Shown one piece after another: positions 9,345-17,943 of a DNA stretch of 64,000 bases. The translations under genes and the position numbers were made by a program. Each line of letters opens with the position of its first letter. Position 1 is the first letter of the stretch. Source of the stretch: an uncultured SAR86 cluster bacterium (GTDB taxonomy: Bacteria > Pseudomonadota > Gammaproteobacteria > Magnimaribacterales > AG-339-G14); NCBI GenBank assembly GCA_902561325.1, contig CACEOL010000002.1:159196-223195 (forward strand). Direction: 5' to 3'. The notes beneath the pieces are model-generated. The model did not search any database. It saw only the letters and a program-made list of their open reading frames with translations, and was not told the origin of the DNA.

Positions 9345-10302
9345 AAATCTTAGGAAGTTTAATTCTCTACAAATAGCTATAAAGGCAAAATATTACATAG
9401 AGTGCAAAACAAATTCTGATTTGGAAATTGCTTTTCACTTCATAAGGAAAAATAAAATTAAATTCTTTATATTGGGGGAAGGGACTAATGTTGTTTTCAC
9501 AAAACCCTATGAAGGACTAATCATCAAAAATTTATTTAAAAAAGAAAAAAAGATATTTAAAAATAAAGTAAAAGTTTCCAGCGGTTATAACTGGGATAAG
9601 TTTGTTACATTTTGTATTAAAAACTCTCTTTATGGTTTAGAAAATCTATCAGGTATACCAGGAACGGTTGGAGCAGGTCCAATTCAAAATATTGGCGCTT
9701 ACGGAGAAGAAATTTCTGATTACATAGAACATGTAGAAGTTTTTAACTTCAAGACAGGAAATATTGAAATGCTTAATAATATAAATTGTAATTTTGAATA
9801 TAGAGATTCATTTTTTAAAGAAAATAAACATTTATTCATTACAAATATCTTTTTTAAATTAAAAGATAAATTTGTTGCAAATAATTCATATCAAGATTTA
9901 CAAGCTTATAGATTTAAGAAGGCCTCTGAACAAAGAGAAATGGTTTTAAAAATTCGTAACCAAAAATTAGAAAACCACCTAGCAAAGCCAAATGTAGGAA
10001 GTTTCTTTAAAAATCCATTAATCAAGAAGAAAGATTTAAAAATACTTCTTTCGCAAGAGGCTAATTTAAAATTTTATAAACATAACACATTAATAAAAGT
10101 TTCTGCCGCATGGCTTATTGAAAGATGCAACCTTAAAGGATTTCAATTAAATAAAGCACGAGTCTCAAAAAAACATTCTCTAGTGTTAATTAACGAAGAT
10201 AAAACCCCATATTCAATCTTAAAGCTAAAGAATAAAATAAAGGCTAAAGTTTTAAATAAATTCAATATTAGGTTGGAAGAAGAGCCTACAATAATTCAAT
10301 GA
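9313..10302 (+). CDS. murB: UDP-N-acetylenolpyruvoylglucosamine reductase (MurB)
   Basis: A 329-residue FAD enzyme that reduces UDP-GlcNAc-enolpyruvate with NADPH to UDP-N-acetylmuramate in peptidoglycan synthesis. The FAD-binding stretch GIPGTVGAGPIQNIGAYG, the type-I loop Tyr-Arg (FEYRDSFFK), the catalytic Ser230 in GSFFKNP and the C-terminal Glu-rich segment are all visible. Ser230 corresponds almost exactly to Ser229 of the E. coli enzyme. The chosen ATG lies inside the end of kdsB (32-nt overlap); the family alignment starts soon after it. The stop overlaps the next start by 4 nt (ATGA). Confidence 0.93.
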   Translation: MKLQKKIVTNKNLRKFNSLQIAIKAKYYIECKTNSDLEIAFHFIRKNKIKFFILGEGTNVVFTKPYEGLIIKNLFKKEKKIFKNKVKVSSGYNWDKFVTFCIKNSLYGLENLSGIPGTVGAGPIQNIGAYGEEISDYIEHVEVFNFKTGNIEMLNNINCNFEYRDSFFKENKHLFITNIFFKLKDKFVANNSYQDLQAYRFKKASEQREMVLKIRNQKLENHLAKPNVGSFFKNPLIKKKDLKILLSQEANLKFYKHNTLIKVSAAWLIERCNLKGFQLNKARVSKKHSLVLINEDKTPYSILKLKNKIKAKVLNKFNIRLEEEPTIIQ

Positions 10303-10865
10303 CGAAAGAGATAAATACTAGTTCCTTGTTTCAGTCTATTTTGGAGGCTCAAAAAAATAATGAATTGCCGCCAGTGGAAAAATGGAACCCACCTCTTTGC
10401 GAAAATGTTGATATGAAAATAGCAAGAGACGGAAAATGGTTTTTTAAGAACTCTCCAATAGGAAGAGAGAAAATGGTGAAACTTTTCAGTACCGTTATTA
10501 GATTTGATGATGATGGTTTTTATTATCTCGTAACTCCAGTCGAAAAAATTCAACTTAGAGTTGAAGACAAACCTTTTGTAATAAAGACGTTTAATAAGGA
10601 AATAATAAATGGTAAAGAAGTTTTTTTATTTCAAACTAATGTAGATGATATTGTTACTTTAAGTAATGATAAGCCTCTGAGAGTTGAAATTAATGAAGAC
10701 ACTCAAGAGCCTTCTCCTTATATTTTAGTTAGAAAAAATCTTGAAGCGCTGATTAGCAGAAATGTTTTTTATCAATTAGTCGAGGAAGCAAAATTAAACT
10801 CCAAAACTCAAGAGTTAGAAATTAATTCTGGTGGTGATGTTTTTTCTTTAGGCAAAGTCGTATAG
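10299..10865 (+). CDS. DUF1285 family protein
   Basis: A 188-residue soluble protein with the DUF1285 pattern: an N-terminal PPVEKWNPPLCENVDMKI segment, a GKWFFKNSPIGREKMV motif and a following beta-rich half (DDDGFYYLVTPVEK). The family is widespread in proteobacteria and has no settled biochemical role that I know of. It is the last gene of the lol-msbA/lpxK-kdsB-murB string and overlaps murB by 4 nt, so it is probably translationally coupled to it. A link to envelope synthesis is inference from position only. Confidence 0.8.
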   Translation: MTKEINTSSLFQSILEAQKNNELPPVEKWNPPLCENVDMKIARDGKWFFKNSPIGREKMVKLFSTVIRFDDDGFYYLVTPVEKIQLRVEDKPFVIKTFNKEIINGKEVFLFQTNVDDIVTLSNDKPLRVEINEDTQEPSPYILVRKNLEALISRNVFYQLVEEAKLNSKTQELEINSGGDVFSLGKVV

Positions 10866-10866
10866 A

Positions 10867-11169
10867 TTAAATATCTAATTTTTCTCCACATCTAATCATT
10901 TTTAAACTAGCTGCTCCTCCCTCAAGTAAGGGCTCTAAGACATTAGCTAACCCTGTTTCCGCTCTCCAATTTGCATAGTTCGAATGATTATCCAATGATT
11001 CCCAATCTTCTATCAAATAGATGGTATTTGTTGTTTTATCTTCATAAGTATCTATGGAAATACATCCTTCAAAAGCCCTAGTATCTACTAATGCTTCCTT
11101 AAGAGTATTTTTTAAATCTTCAAATTTTTCTTTTTTTGCTGGGAATTCAACGATAACTAAATTTTTCAT
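10867..11169 (-). CDS. Antibiotic biosynthesis monooxygenase-like (ABM fold) small protein
   Basis: A 100-residue protein with the layout of a dimeric ferredoxin-like ABM/quinol monooxygenase domain: first strand KNLVIVEFPAKKEKFEDLKNTLKEAL, then TRAFEGCISIDTYEDKTTNTIYLIEDWESLDNHSNYANWR. The W.S.D.H..Y..WR segment is typical of the superfamily. Members act on quinols or similar substrates, or only bind them; no specific reaction can be assigned. It is convergent with the DUF1285 gene, its stop lying 1 nt beyond that gene, and divergent from the exported small protein that starts 55 nt away. Confidence 0.65.
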   Translation of the reverse strand: MKNLVIVEFPAKKEKFEDLKNTLKEALVDTRAFEGCISIDTYEDKTTNTIYLIEDWESLDNHSNYANWRAETGLANVLEPLLEGGAASLKMIRCGEKLDI

Positions 11170-11223
11170 ATTTTTTTTAACTATATTAATATCAAAGACT
11201 ATTTAACTACATAAGGAGAAAAA

Positions 11224-11601
11224 ATGAAAAAACTAATTTTTGTTGTAATGTTAGGATTATCATCAATTGGCTTTAGCGGCCCTATTGTTGAAATTTATGA
11301 ATGCCAAATCAATAAGGGTAAAACTTTAGAAGATTTATCGAATATGATGGATACATTTTCTACATATTTAAAGAAAGCTGGGTTATCAAGTTCCTACAAA
11401 GCTCATGCAGGCTTTCAACAAATTCCTATCAAACCAGGTTCTGTAAATTGGATAGGAATTTCACCTACAGCGGAAGATTATGGTAAGGCCATAGAATGGT
11501 TTACTTCATCTAAAGATGGACAGGCTTTTGGAGAGTTATATCAATCTGTCTATACATGCCAAGAATCTTTTATGACCTTTATTACAACTTCTTCAAAATA
11601 A
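11224..11601 (+). CDS. Small exported protein, unknown function
   Basis: A 125-residue protein with a clear signal peptide (MKKLIFVVMLGLSSIGFSG, cleavage near residue 18) and a ribosome site (aaggag) 6 nt before the ATG. The mature part is about 105 residues with two Cys (in YECQ and YTCQES) that could form a disulfide in the periplasm. The strand-helix rhythm recalls a ferredoxin-like/ABM-type fold, and it resembles in style the two exported proteins at 51.3-52.8 kb. I do not recognise a named family. A bidirectional hairpin terminator follows its stop. Confidence 0.6.
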   Translation: MKKLIFVVMLGLSSIGFSGPIVEIYECQINKGKTLEDLSNMMDTFSTYLKKAGLSSSYKAHAGFQQIPIKPGSVNWIGISPTAEDYGKAIEWFTSSKDGQAFGELYQSVYTCQESFMTFITTSSK

Positions 11602-11603
11602 AT

Positions 11604-11643
11604 TTAATGTAAAAGGCTGATTTAAAATTGGCCTTTTACATAT
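11604..11643. terminator. Bidirectional hairpin between convergent genes
   Basis: The inverted repeat ATGTAAAAGGC (11607-11617) and GCCTTTTACAT (11631-11641) is perfect over 11 bp with a 13-nt loop. It lies just after the stop of the small exported protein and contains the stop codon of the convergent ETF-QO gene. The arms carry A- and T-runs, so it could end transcription in both directions. Confidence 0.6.
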
Positions 11644-13306
11644 TTGGATAATTAGGTCCGCCCATACCTTCAGGAGTAACCCAAACAATATTCTGACTTG
11701 GATCTTTAATATCACAAGTTTTGCAATGCACGCAATTCTGAGCATTAATCTGAAATTTCTGTTCTCCATCTTTTTCAACAACTTCATATACTCCTGCGGG
11801 ACAATATCTTTGAGCTGGTTCGTCATAATCAGGAAGATTTACGGAAATAGGGATAGAAGCATCTTTTAAAGTTAAATGACAAGGCTGATCTTCTTCATGA
11901 TTGGTATTAGAAAGAAACACAGAAGACAATTTATCAAAACTAACAACGCCATCTGGTTTTGGATAATCTATTTTCTTAGACTCAGAAGCTTTTTTTAAAC
12001 ACGCGTAATCAGGAGTAGGGTGATTTAAAGTAAATGGAAGTTTGCCTCTAAAGATAAATTGATCAATCGCAGCTAAGGCGACACCCAATAGTCCTTTGAA
12101 ACCCCATTTCAATCCATTGTGCAAAAAAGGTCCCCAGTTTCTAGCTTTATGCAATTCTTTGTTTACCCAAGAATTCGCAAATTTCTCTTCATATGAAATC
12201 AAATCTTCACCGAATGAATCTTTTAAAAGAGCTTCAAAAATAGTTTCGGCTGCAATCATTCCTGACTTCATTGCCGTATGAGTGCCTTTAATTTTTGGGA
12301 AATTAAGCGTACCAGCATTGTCTCCAACCAATAACCCTCCAGGAAAAGACATTTTTGGTCTTGATTGATAACCACCTTTAATTAGTGCTCTTGCTCCATA
12401 GGCAACCCTTTTACCTTTTTCAAGAATCTTTTTAATATCTTTGTGTTGCTTCCATTGTTGGAATTCATCGAATGGACTTAAATGTGGATTTTCATAATCT
12501 AATGGAACTACGTAACCAAGATAGACTTGATTATTTTCCCCGTGATAAAAATAAGATCCTGAAATAGTTCCATTACTTGGCCAACCCATAGTATGCATTA
12601 CAGTTCCTTCTTTATGATCTTCAGGAGAAATATCCCATATTTCTTTAAAACCTATTCCGTAATGCTGAGGATCTCTATTTTCATCTAGATTGTACTTTTT
12701 AATTAACTGCTTACCTAAATGTCCTCTGCAACCCTCTGCGAATACAGTATATTTGCCTCTCAGTTCCATAGATGGTTGATAAGAAGGTTTCTTTTCACCA
12801 TCTTTTGAAATTCCCATTTCACCAGTAAGAACTCCTTTTACGATATTCTCTTCAAAAATTACTTCGGCTGCGGTAAATCCAGGAAAAATTTCAACTCCTA
12901 GAGACTCGGCCTGTGAGGCTAACCATCTTGTAAAATTAGCCAAACTCATGACGTAATTTCCATGATTGTTAAATGTTGGAATTAAAAAACTAGGAAATGG
13001 TATGTTGATAGAAGAATTTCCAGAAATCATGAATTTGACAACATCTTTGGTTGCAGGAGAATTTAAAGGAGCATCTTTTTCTTTCCAATCAGGAATTAGT
13101 TCATTTAATGCAGTGGGTTCGAATACATTTCCGGAAAGAATGTGAGCACCAATTTCAGAGCCTTTTTCAAGAACGCAAACAGAAACGTCTTTTCCTTCAG
13201 CGCTTGCTAATTGCTTAACTTTAATAGCTGAAGATAGTCCTGAAGGGCCTCCGCCAATAATGAGAACATCATATTCCATGACATCTCTTTCAACCTGTTC
13301 ATTCAT
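11636..13306 (-). CDS. Electron-transfer flavoprotein:ubiquinone oxidoreductase
   Basis: A 556-residue membrane-associated FAD/4Fe-4S enzyme that passes electrons from reduced ETF to ubiquinone. The N-terminal FAD motif is DVLIIGGGPSGLSSAI, a middle quinone-binding region contains the GVLTGEMGI and GGYQSRPK parts, and the C-terminal ferredoxin-like cluster domain shows four Cys (CPAGVYE, then CVHCKTC) followed by the typical PEGMGGPNYPNM end. Length equals the family norm. It is divergent from etfBA, its direct electron donor, with a 135-nt shared promoter region. With two acyl-CoA dehydrogenases 8 kb away this completes the route from fatty-acid oxidation to the quinone pool. Confidence 0.93.
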   Translation of the reverse strand: MNEQVERDVMEYDVLIIGGGPSGLSSAIKVKQLASAEGKDVSVCVLEKGSEIGAHILSGNVFEPTALNELIPDWKEKDAPLNSPATKDVVKFMISGNSSINIPFPSFLIPTFNNHGNYVMSLANFTRWLASQAESLGVEIFPGFTAAEVIFEENIVKGVLTGEMGISKDGEKKPSYQPSMELRGKYTVFAEGCRGHLGKQLIKKYNLDENRDPQHYGIGFKEIWDISPEDHKEGTVMHTMGWPSNGTISGSYFYHGENNQVYLGYVVPLDYENPHLSPFDEFQQWKQHKDIKKILEKGKRVAYGARALIKGGYQSRPKMSFPGGLLVGDNAGTLNFPKIKGTHTAMKSGMIAAETIFEALLKDSFGEDLISYEEKFANSWVNKELHKARNWGPFLHNGLKWGFKGLLGVALAAIDQFIFRGKLPFTLNHPTPDYACLKKASESKKIDYPKPDGVVSFDKLSSVFLSNTNHEEDQPCHLTLKDASIPISVNLPDYDEPAQRYCPAGVYEVVEKDGEQKFQINAQNCVHCKTCDIKDPSQNIVWVTPEGMGGPNYPNM

Positions 13307-13369
13307 AATTCATCTCTTTTGGGCTAATTATTAAGATATAACCCATTTTCCTTCGAGTATTTTAATACT

Positions 13370-13397
13370 TTGATGAAAAGTCATCATCCTATAGAAT
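13370..13397 (+). promoter_or_regulatory. Candidate etfBA promoter with embedded inverted repeat
   Basis: In the 135-nt gap between ETF-QO and etfB there is a possible -35 (TTGATG, 13370-13375) and -10 (TAGAAT, 13392-13397) 16 bp apart. Between them lies a perfect inverted repeat, TGATGA (13371-13376) and TCATCA (13381-13386), with a 4-bp centre. A repressor bound there would block the promoter. Assignment is by eye. Confidence 0.35.
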
Positions 13398-13441
13398 ATA
13401 TGCTTCTTGAGTTATTCCACTAACCATTATAAAGGTAGTAT

Positions 13442-14194
13442 ATGAAAATTTTAGTACCAATAAAGAGAGTTGTAGATTACAACGTTAAAGTTAGGCCAAA
13501 AGCTGACGAGTCGGGTGTAGACCTCAATAACGTAAAAATGGCTATTAATCCTTTCTGTGAAATTGCAGTTGAAGAAGCTGTAAGACTTAAAGAAGCTGGC
13601 TCAGCTACCGAAATAATTGCAGTTACTGTTGGAGCTGAAAATGCACAAGAACAACTTAGAACGGCACTTGCTTTGGGAGCAGATAGAGCCATTTTAGTTG
13701 AAACTGATTTGGAAGTTGAACCCTTAGGTATCTCAAAAGTTCTTAAGGCCGTCGTTGAAAAAGAATCCCCAAATCTAATTATTATGGGCAAGCAGGCCAT
13801 TGATGGAGATAATAATCAAACAGGGCAAATGTTAGCCGCCTTAATGAATTATCCACAAGCAACTTTCGCTTCAGAGCTTAAAATTGAAGGAGAAAAGGCT
13901 GTCGTTACAAGAGAAGTAGATGGCGGTCTTCAAACTATTTCTATTAACTTACCTGCAGTGGTTACATCTGATTTAAGACTTAATGAACCAAGATATGCTT
14001 CTTTACCAAATATAATGAAAGCAAAGCAAAAACCCTTAGATGTTATTAAATCTGACGATCTTGGAGTAGATTTAAATCCAAGAATTTCTACTTTGAAAGT
14101 TTCTCCTCCTCCAGAAAGAGAGGCGGGTATAATTGTCGAATCTGTCGACCAATTGGTTGAAAAATTAAAAAATGAAGCAAAGGTGATTTCATGA
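13442..14194 (+). CDS. etfB: Electron transfer flavoprotein beta subunit
   Basis: A 250-residue protein that starts with the ETF-beta hallmark [18 protein letters not shown] and has the AMP-binding stretch around [20 protein letters not shown]. It binds the structural AMP of ETF, contributes to the FAD site and docks acyl-CoA dehydrogenases. The conserved segment [12 protein letters not shown], then [19 protein letters not shown], covers the recognition-loop region. It overlaps etfA by 4 nt (ATGA), which is the usual coupled operon. Confidence 0.95.
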   Translation: MKILVPIKRVVDYNVKVRPKADESGVDLNNVKMAINPFCEIAVEEAVRLKEAGSATEIIAVTVGAENAQEQLRTALALGADRAILVETDLEVEPLGISKVLKAVVEKESPNLIIMGKQAIDGDNNQTGQMLAALMNYPQATFASELKIEGEKAVVTREVDGGLQTISINLPAVVTSDLRLNEPRYASLPNIMKAKQKPLDVIKSDDLGVDLNPRISTLKVSPPPEREAGIIVESVDQLVEKLKNEAKVIS

Positions 14195-15120
14195 CAGCAT
14201 TAGTAATAGCAGAACACGATAACAAAGAGTTAAAAGTCTCAACACAAAACACAATAAGCGCAGCATCTAAGCTGGATAGCGATATTCATGTGCTAGTTGC
14301 TGGTTCAGATTGTAACTCAGTTGCTGAAGAAGCAGCTACGTGTGAAGGAGTTTCAAAAGTTTTGTATGTTGATTCAAAAGAGTATGAAAATTTTCTCGCA
14401 GAAAATATCTCAAACCTAATCAAAAACATTAGCGATGATTATTCTTCGATTTTGGCTCCTGCAACTACTAATGGTAAAAATTATATGCCAAGGGTTGCTG
14501 CTCTTTTAGATGTTGCTCAAATTTCAGATATAAGTTCAGTTGAGTCAGAAGATACTTTTCAAAGACCAATTTATGCTGGAAATTGTATAGCTACTGTTCA
14601 ATCATCTGATGCAAAAAAAGTAATCACTGTCAGAACTACTGCATTCGATGCAGCCGCTAAAGATTCTAATAGTGCTGAAATTTTAAAATTAGAAGAGGTA
14701 AATGATGCCGGTATATCTGAATTTATTAAAGAAGAATTAGCTAAATCAGACCGTCCAGAATTAACAGCTGCTGAGGTGGTTATCTCTGGTGGAAGAGGCA
14801 TGCAAAATGGGGATAACTTCACTTTGCTTGAAGGTATAGCAGATAAATTGGGTGCAGCCATAGGAGCTTCAAGAGCAGCAGTTGACTCGGGATTTGTTCC
14901 TAACGACTATCAAGTTGGTCAAACTGGAAAGATAGTAGCTCCTAATCTATACATTGCTGTAGGTATTTCAGGTGCAATTCAGCACTTAGCTGGAATGAAA
15001 GACAGTAAAGTTATTGTCGCAATTAACAAAGATGAAGATGCACCTATCTTTCAAGTTGCAGATTATGGATTAGTTGCAGACTTATTTACCGCTTTACCTG
15101 AAATGGAGTCAAAAATATAA
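14191..15120 (+). CDS. etfA: Electron transfer flavoprotein alpha subunit
   Basis: A 309-residue FAD-binding subunit of ETF. The C-terminal FAD domain is complete: [63 protein letters not shown] and the end motif [21 protein letters not shown]. It accepts electrons from acyl-CoA and other dehydrogenases and hands them to ETF-QO, encoded divergently upstream of etfB. The nfuA gene begins 3 nt after its stop, so nfuA is probably on the same transcript. Confidence 0.95.
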   Translation: MTALVIAEHDNKELKVSTQNTISAASKLDSDIHVLVAGSDCNSVAEEAATCEGVSKVLYVDSKEYENFLAENISNLIKNISDDYSSILAPATTNGKNYMPRVAALLDVAQISDISSVESEDTFQRPIYAGNCIATVQSSDAKKVITVRTTAFDAAAKDSNSAEILKLEEVNDAGISEFIKEELAKSDRPELTAAEVVISGGRGMQNGDNFTLLEGIADKLGAAIGASRAAVDSGFVPNDYQVGQTGKIVAPNLYIAVGISGAIQHLAGMKDSKVIVAINKDEDAPIFQVADYGLVADLFTALPEMESKI

Positions 15121-15123
15121 AAT

Positions 15124-15708
15124 ATGTCTGTGGTTACAATCTCAGATTCTGCTGTAACTTACCTTCAAGACTTACTTAATAGTCAAGAAGAAGAAACAAA
15201 CATTAAAATTTTTGTTTCTGACCCTGGAACCATGAGGGCCGAAACATGTATTGTTTATTGTAAAGTTGGCGAAGAAGAAGAAGATGATGTCTTGATGGAA
15301 GTTGGAGATCTTTCTGTTTATCTGGAAAATGAAAGCCTTCCCTTTTTAGAAGATTGCAAGGTTGATTATCATCCTGATAAATTTGGAGGACAACTTACAA
15401 TCAGAGCTCCCAATGCAAAAGTACCGAGTTTGAAAGAAGATAGTTCCATTGAAGAAAAAATTAATTATTATTTATATAGCGAGATAAATCCTTCTCTTGC
15501 ATCTCATGGAGGTGAAGTGAGTCTTGTAGAGGTAATTGATTCAAGCAAAGCCGTTTTGAGATTTGGTGGCGGCTGTCAAGGTTGCGGCATGGTTGACCTT
15601 ACTCTTAAAAATGGTGTTGAAAAGACTTTAAAAGATAACATTCCTGAGATAACAGAAATAGTTGACTCTACAGATCATTCTTTTAAAGATAATGCGTTTT
15701 ACAAATAA
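15124..15708 (+). CDS. nfuA: Fe-S biogenesis protein NfuA
   Basis: A 194-residue protein with two domains: a degenerate A-type scaffold at the N terminus and a C-terminal Nfu domain with the cluster-binding pair C151 and C154 in GGGCQGCGM. It carries 4Fe-4S clusters to target enzymes. Length equals E. coli NfuA. The gene directly follows etfA (3 nt), and ETF-QO nearby needs a 4Fe-4S cluster, though this association is an inference. A 38-nt gap with an AT-rich stretch separates it from sbcB. Confidence 0.93.
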   Translation: MSVVTISDSAVTYLQDLLNSQEEETNIKIFVSDPGTMRAETCIVYCKVGEEEEDDVLMEVGDLSVYLENESLPFLEDCKVDYHPDKFGGQLTIRAPNAKVPSLKEDSSIEEKINYYLYSEINPSLASHGGEVSLVEVIDSSKAVLRFGGGCQGCGMVDLTLKNGVEKTLKDNIPEITEIVDSTDHSFKDNAFYK

Positions 15709-15746
15709 CGTCTAATTTTGACGTTTGTTTCCCTTATAATTTAGAG

Positions 15747-17162
15747 ATGATTGCTTCAGACGATCTTTATGTTTTCTATGATACGGAAACAACTGGGCTA
15801 GATATTAATTTCTCTCAAATCATTCAAATTGGATGTGTATTAACGGATAGTAATTTCAACGTACTCGAAGAGCTTAATTTAAGTTCAAAAGTTCTTCCAT
15901 GGATAGTTCCTTCCCCAGATGCATTTTTGGTACATAAACAAACCGAATGCCTAGAGTCAGGTCAGTCTCATTTTGAGATGATGAAATCATTAAGAGATAA
16001 GTGGTTGTCATGGGGGAAAGAGAAAAATTTAATATTCATCTCATATAACGGCCATCGATTTGACGAAGAACTTGTTAGAAGGCAGTTTTATTGGAATCTT
16101 TTTGAACCCTATATAACTAACACAAACGGTAATCGTAGACTTGATCTCATGAGTCTGTTTCAGATAATTGGAAATTTTTACAGTTCAAAAATAAAAGTTC
16201 CTCAGGATGAGGATAAAAATATCAGTTTGAAATTAACTGATTTAGCTGAGGAAAATAATATTTCTGTAGAAAATGCTCACGATGCAATTGTTGATTGCAT
16301 GCTGATGGTTAATTTGATGAAAAAAATTAAAAAGCATGCACCTGAAGCATTAGATGCAGCTGTAAAAGGATCTTCAAAAAATGGAAATATTGAACTGACT
16401 AAGTCCAGTCCTTTCTCTATTTTGGGAGAAATCTATCGGAAGAAAAAATACATCTATCCTGTAATTTCGTGTGGACAAAATCCCAATCAAACAAATCAGG
16501 TTGCATTGATAGATTTATATTTTGATCCAAAAAAAATGTTTGATATGTCGGATTATGAATTATCAGAACAATTTGGAGCAGGAGGAGGGCTTAAAATAAT
16601 TTCAATAAATAAAAGCATTCCTTTAATGCCTGCAAACAAAATAACAAATATCGAAGAATTTCTTGACTCACCTCTAAAATTGTTAGAATCAAGAGCTCAG
16701 CAAGTTATTGAGAATACAGACTTTCAAAATAGAATTTGCGAACTATTATCTATCAATCAAAGAGAATATCCCCCCAACAAATATTTAGAACAAAAGGTAT
16801 ATGAAAGATTTCCCTCAAATAGCGACAAGCTTTGGATGGAAAGATTTGAAATATCTACTTGGGCAGAAAAAGCAAAACTCCTAAATGGGTTTGAAGATGA
16901 AAGGTATAGAGAGCTCTCTCAAAGGCTCATAAATTATTTAAAACCTGAATTTTCCTCAAATAAAGAACAGGATAATTATCATGAATTTTTAAAGGAGCGA
17001 CTTTTAACAAATGGTCCTTGGAAAATGACTTTGGAGAAAGCAATTTCAAGAACAAACTCATTGAAAATTGAGGCAGAAGAAAATAAAGAACAAGAGAAAT
17101 TAGAAATTATTAATTCTTTGTTAAACCACTATCAGGAAAAGAAATCTTTTTCTGAGCTTTAG
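15747..17162 (+). CDS. sbcB: Exodeoxyribonuclease I (SbcB)
   Basis: A 471-residue 3'-5' single-strand exonuclease of the DEDD superfamily. Exo I motif FYDTETTGLD carries acidic residues D12 and E14; SYNGHRFDEELVRRQF matches ExoII, and ENAHDAIVDC (His-Asp) matches ExoIII. The C-terminal half contains the SH3-like and helical ExoI-C domains (LWMERF, RYRELSQRLIN). It acts in recombination and mismatch repair in the cytosol. The last 53 nt overlap the convergent CsiV-like gene on the other strand. Confidence 0.92.
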   Translation: MIASDDLYVFYDTETTGLDINFSQIIQIGCVLTDSNFNVLEELNLSSKVLPWIVPSPDAFLVHKQTECLESGQSHFEMMKSLRDKWLSWGKEKNLIFISYNGHRFDEELVRRQFYWNLFEPYITNTNGNRRLDLMSLFQIIGNFYSSKIKVPQDEDKNISLKLTDLAEENNISVENAHDAIVDCMLMVNLMKKIKKHAPEALDAAVKGSSKNGNIELTKSSPFSILGEIYRKKKYIYPVISCGQNPNQTNQVALIDLYFDPKKMFDMSDYELSEQFGAGGGLKIISINKSIPLMPANKITNIEEFLDSPLKLLESRAQQVIENTDFQNRICELLSINQREYPPNKYLEQKVYERFPSNSDKLWMERFEISTWAEKAKLLNGFEDERYRELSQRLINYLKPEFSSNKEQDNYHEFLKERLLTNGPWKMTLEKAISRTNSLKIEAEENKEQEKLEIINSLLNHYQEKKSFSEL

Positions 17163-17943
17163 TAAGCTTTATAAGCATCCCAAATTTTGGATGATCTACA
17201 TAATGAAGTTCGCCACTTCGAAATTTTTTTGAGTGCTCAACTTCGTAAAGAACTTTTTGATTTTTTTCTTCATATATATCTAGCTCTTTTTCTTCATTGA
17301 AAACATTTTTTCCAACTATTAATCTTTCATCTTGTGTAAATAAAGGATCTAACTCAGAAAGATATAGTTTTGCATTAAAGTGTAAAAAACGTTCTTTGTA
17401 GAGTTGAAAAAAACCAAATATCCTAGTCCCCTTAAAAAAATCACTATCGATAAAAATAAGCTCAGCTGCATCTTTACCCTTTATATTTTGAAACCATGAT
17501 TTTGTGGAAATAACCCTAAAGTCTCTACTTCTTGCAATTTTAGAAACTTCAGCTGATAGAGAAAATTCTCTTGCAGAATCAATTTCAAATACAGATTTTT
17601 TTACTTCTAAGGTTGGAATAGTTTCAATGTCACTTGGAGCTTCATCTTCAGAAGTAGATAAATCTGAGTCTTCTTCAATTTTTACTGACATAAATAAATG
17701 TTGAAATTTATATTCAAGATTTAACGGTAATGAATTAATTTCTAATTTGGGATAAGGAAACTCGGCAAGAAAAGTTATATTATCTGGAATATCGAGTTCA
17801 GGAGGGAGAAACTTTTCATTAGTTTCAAAATCAGGAAGATATTTGATTAAAATTAAATCAACCAAATAAAGCTGCTCCTCAGAAATTAAATTTATCGAAA
17901 GAAGAGTTAGCAAAAGAGATACTTTATTTTTCATTCTTATCAA
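17110..17943 (-). CDS. CsiV family protein (Mfd-linked periplasmic protein)
   Basis: A 277-residue exported protein. The N-terminal region MKNKVSLLLTLLSINLISEE is a likely signal peptide; a second Met three codons in (17934) is an equally good start. The strand YLVDLILIKY and the C-terminal signature RSGELHYVDHPKFGMLIKL are characteristic of CsiV, which in Shewanella was described as a peptidoglycan-linked partner of LpoA. As in Pseudomonas and relatives, the gene lies just downstream of mfd, here overlapping its end by 20 nt. Its 3' end overlaps sbcB by 53 nt. The middle is an acidic low-complexity stretch. Confidence 0.75.
   Translation of the reverse strand: MIRMKNKVSLLLTLLSINLISEEQLYLVDLILIKYLPDFETNEKFLPPELDIPDNITFLAEFPYPKLEINSLPLNLEYKFQHLFMSVKIEEDSDLSTSEDEAPSDIETIPTLEVKKSVFEIDSAREFSLSAEVSKIARSRDFRVISTKSWFQNIKGKDAAELIFIDSDFFKGTRIFGFFQLYKERFLHFNAKLYLSELDPLFTQDERLIVGKNVFNEEKELDIYEEKNQKVLYEVEHSKKFRSGELHYVDHPKFGMLIKLTKAQKKISFPDSGLTKN

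Noticed and set aside
10861..10884. Possible hairpin TAGAT/ATCTA with a T-run between DUF1285 and ABM genes
   Set aside because: Only a 5-bp stem of weak pairs; too weak to call as a terminator.
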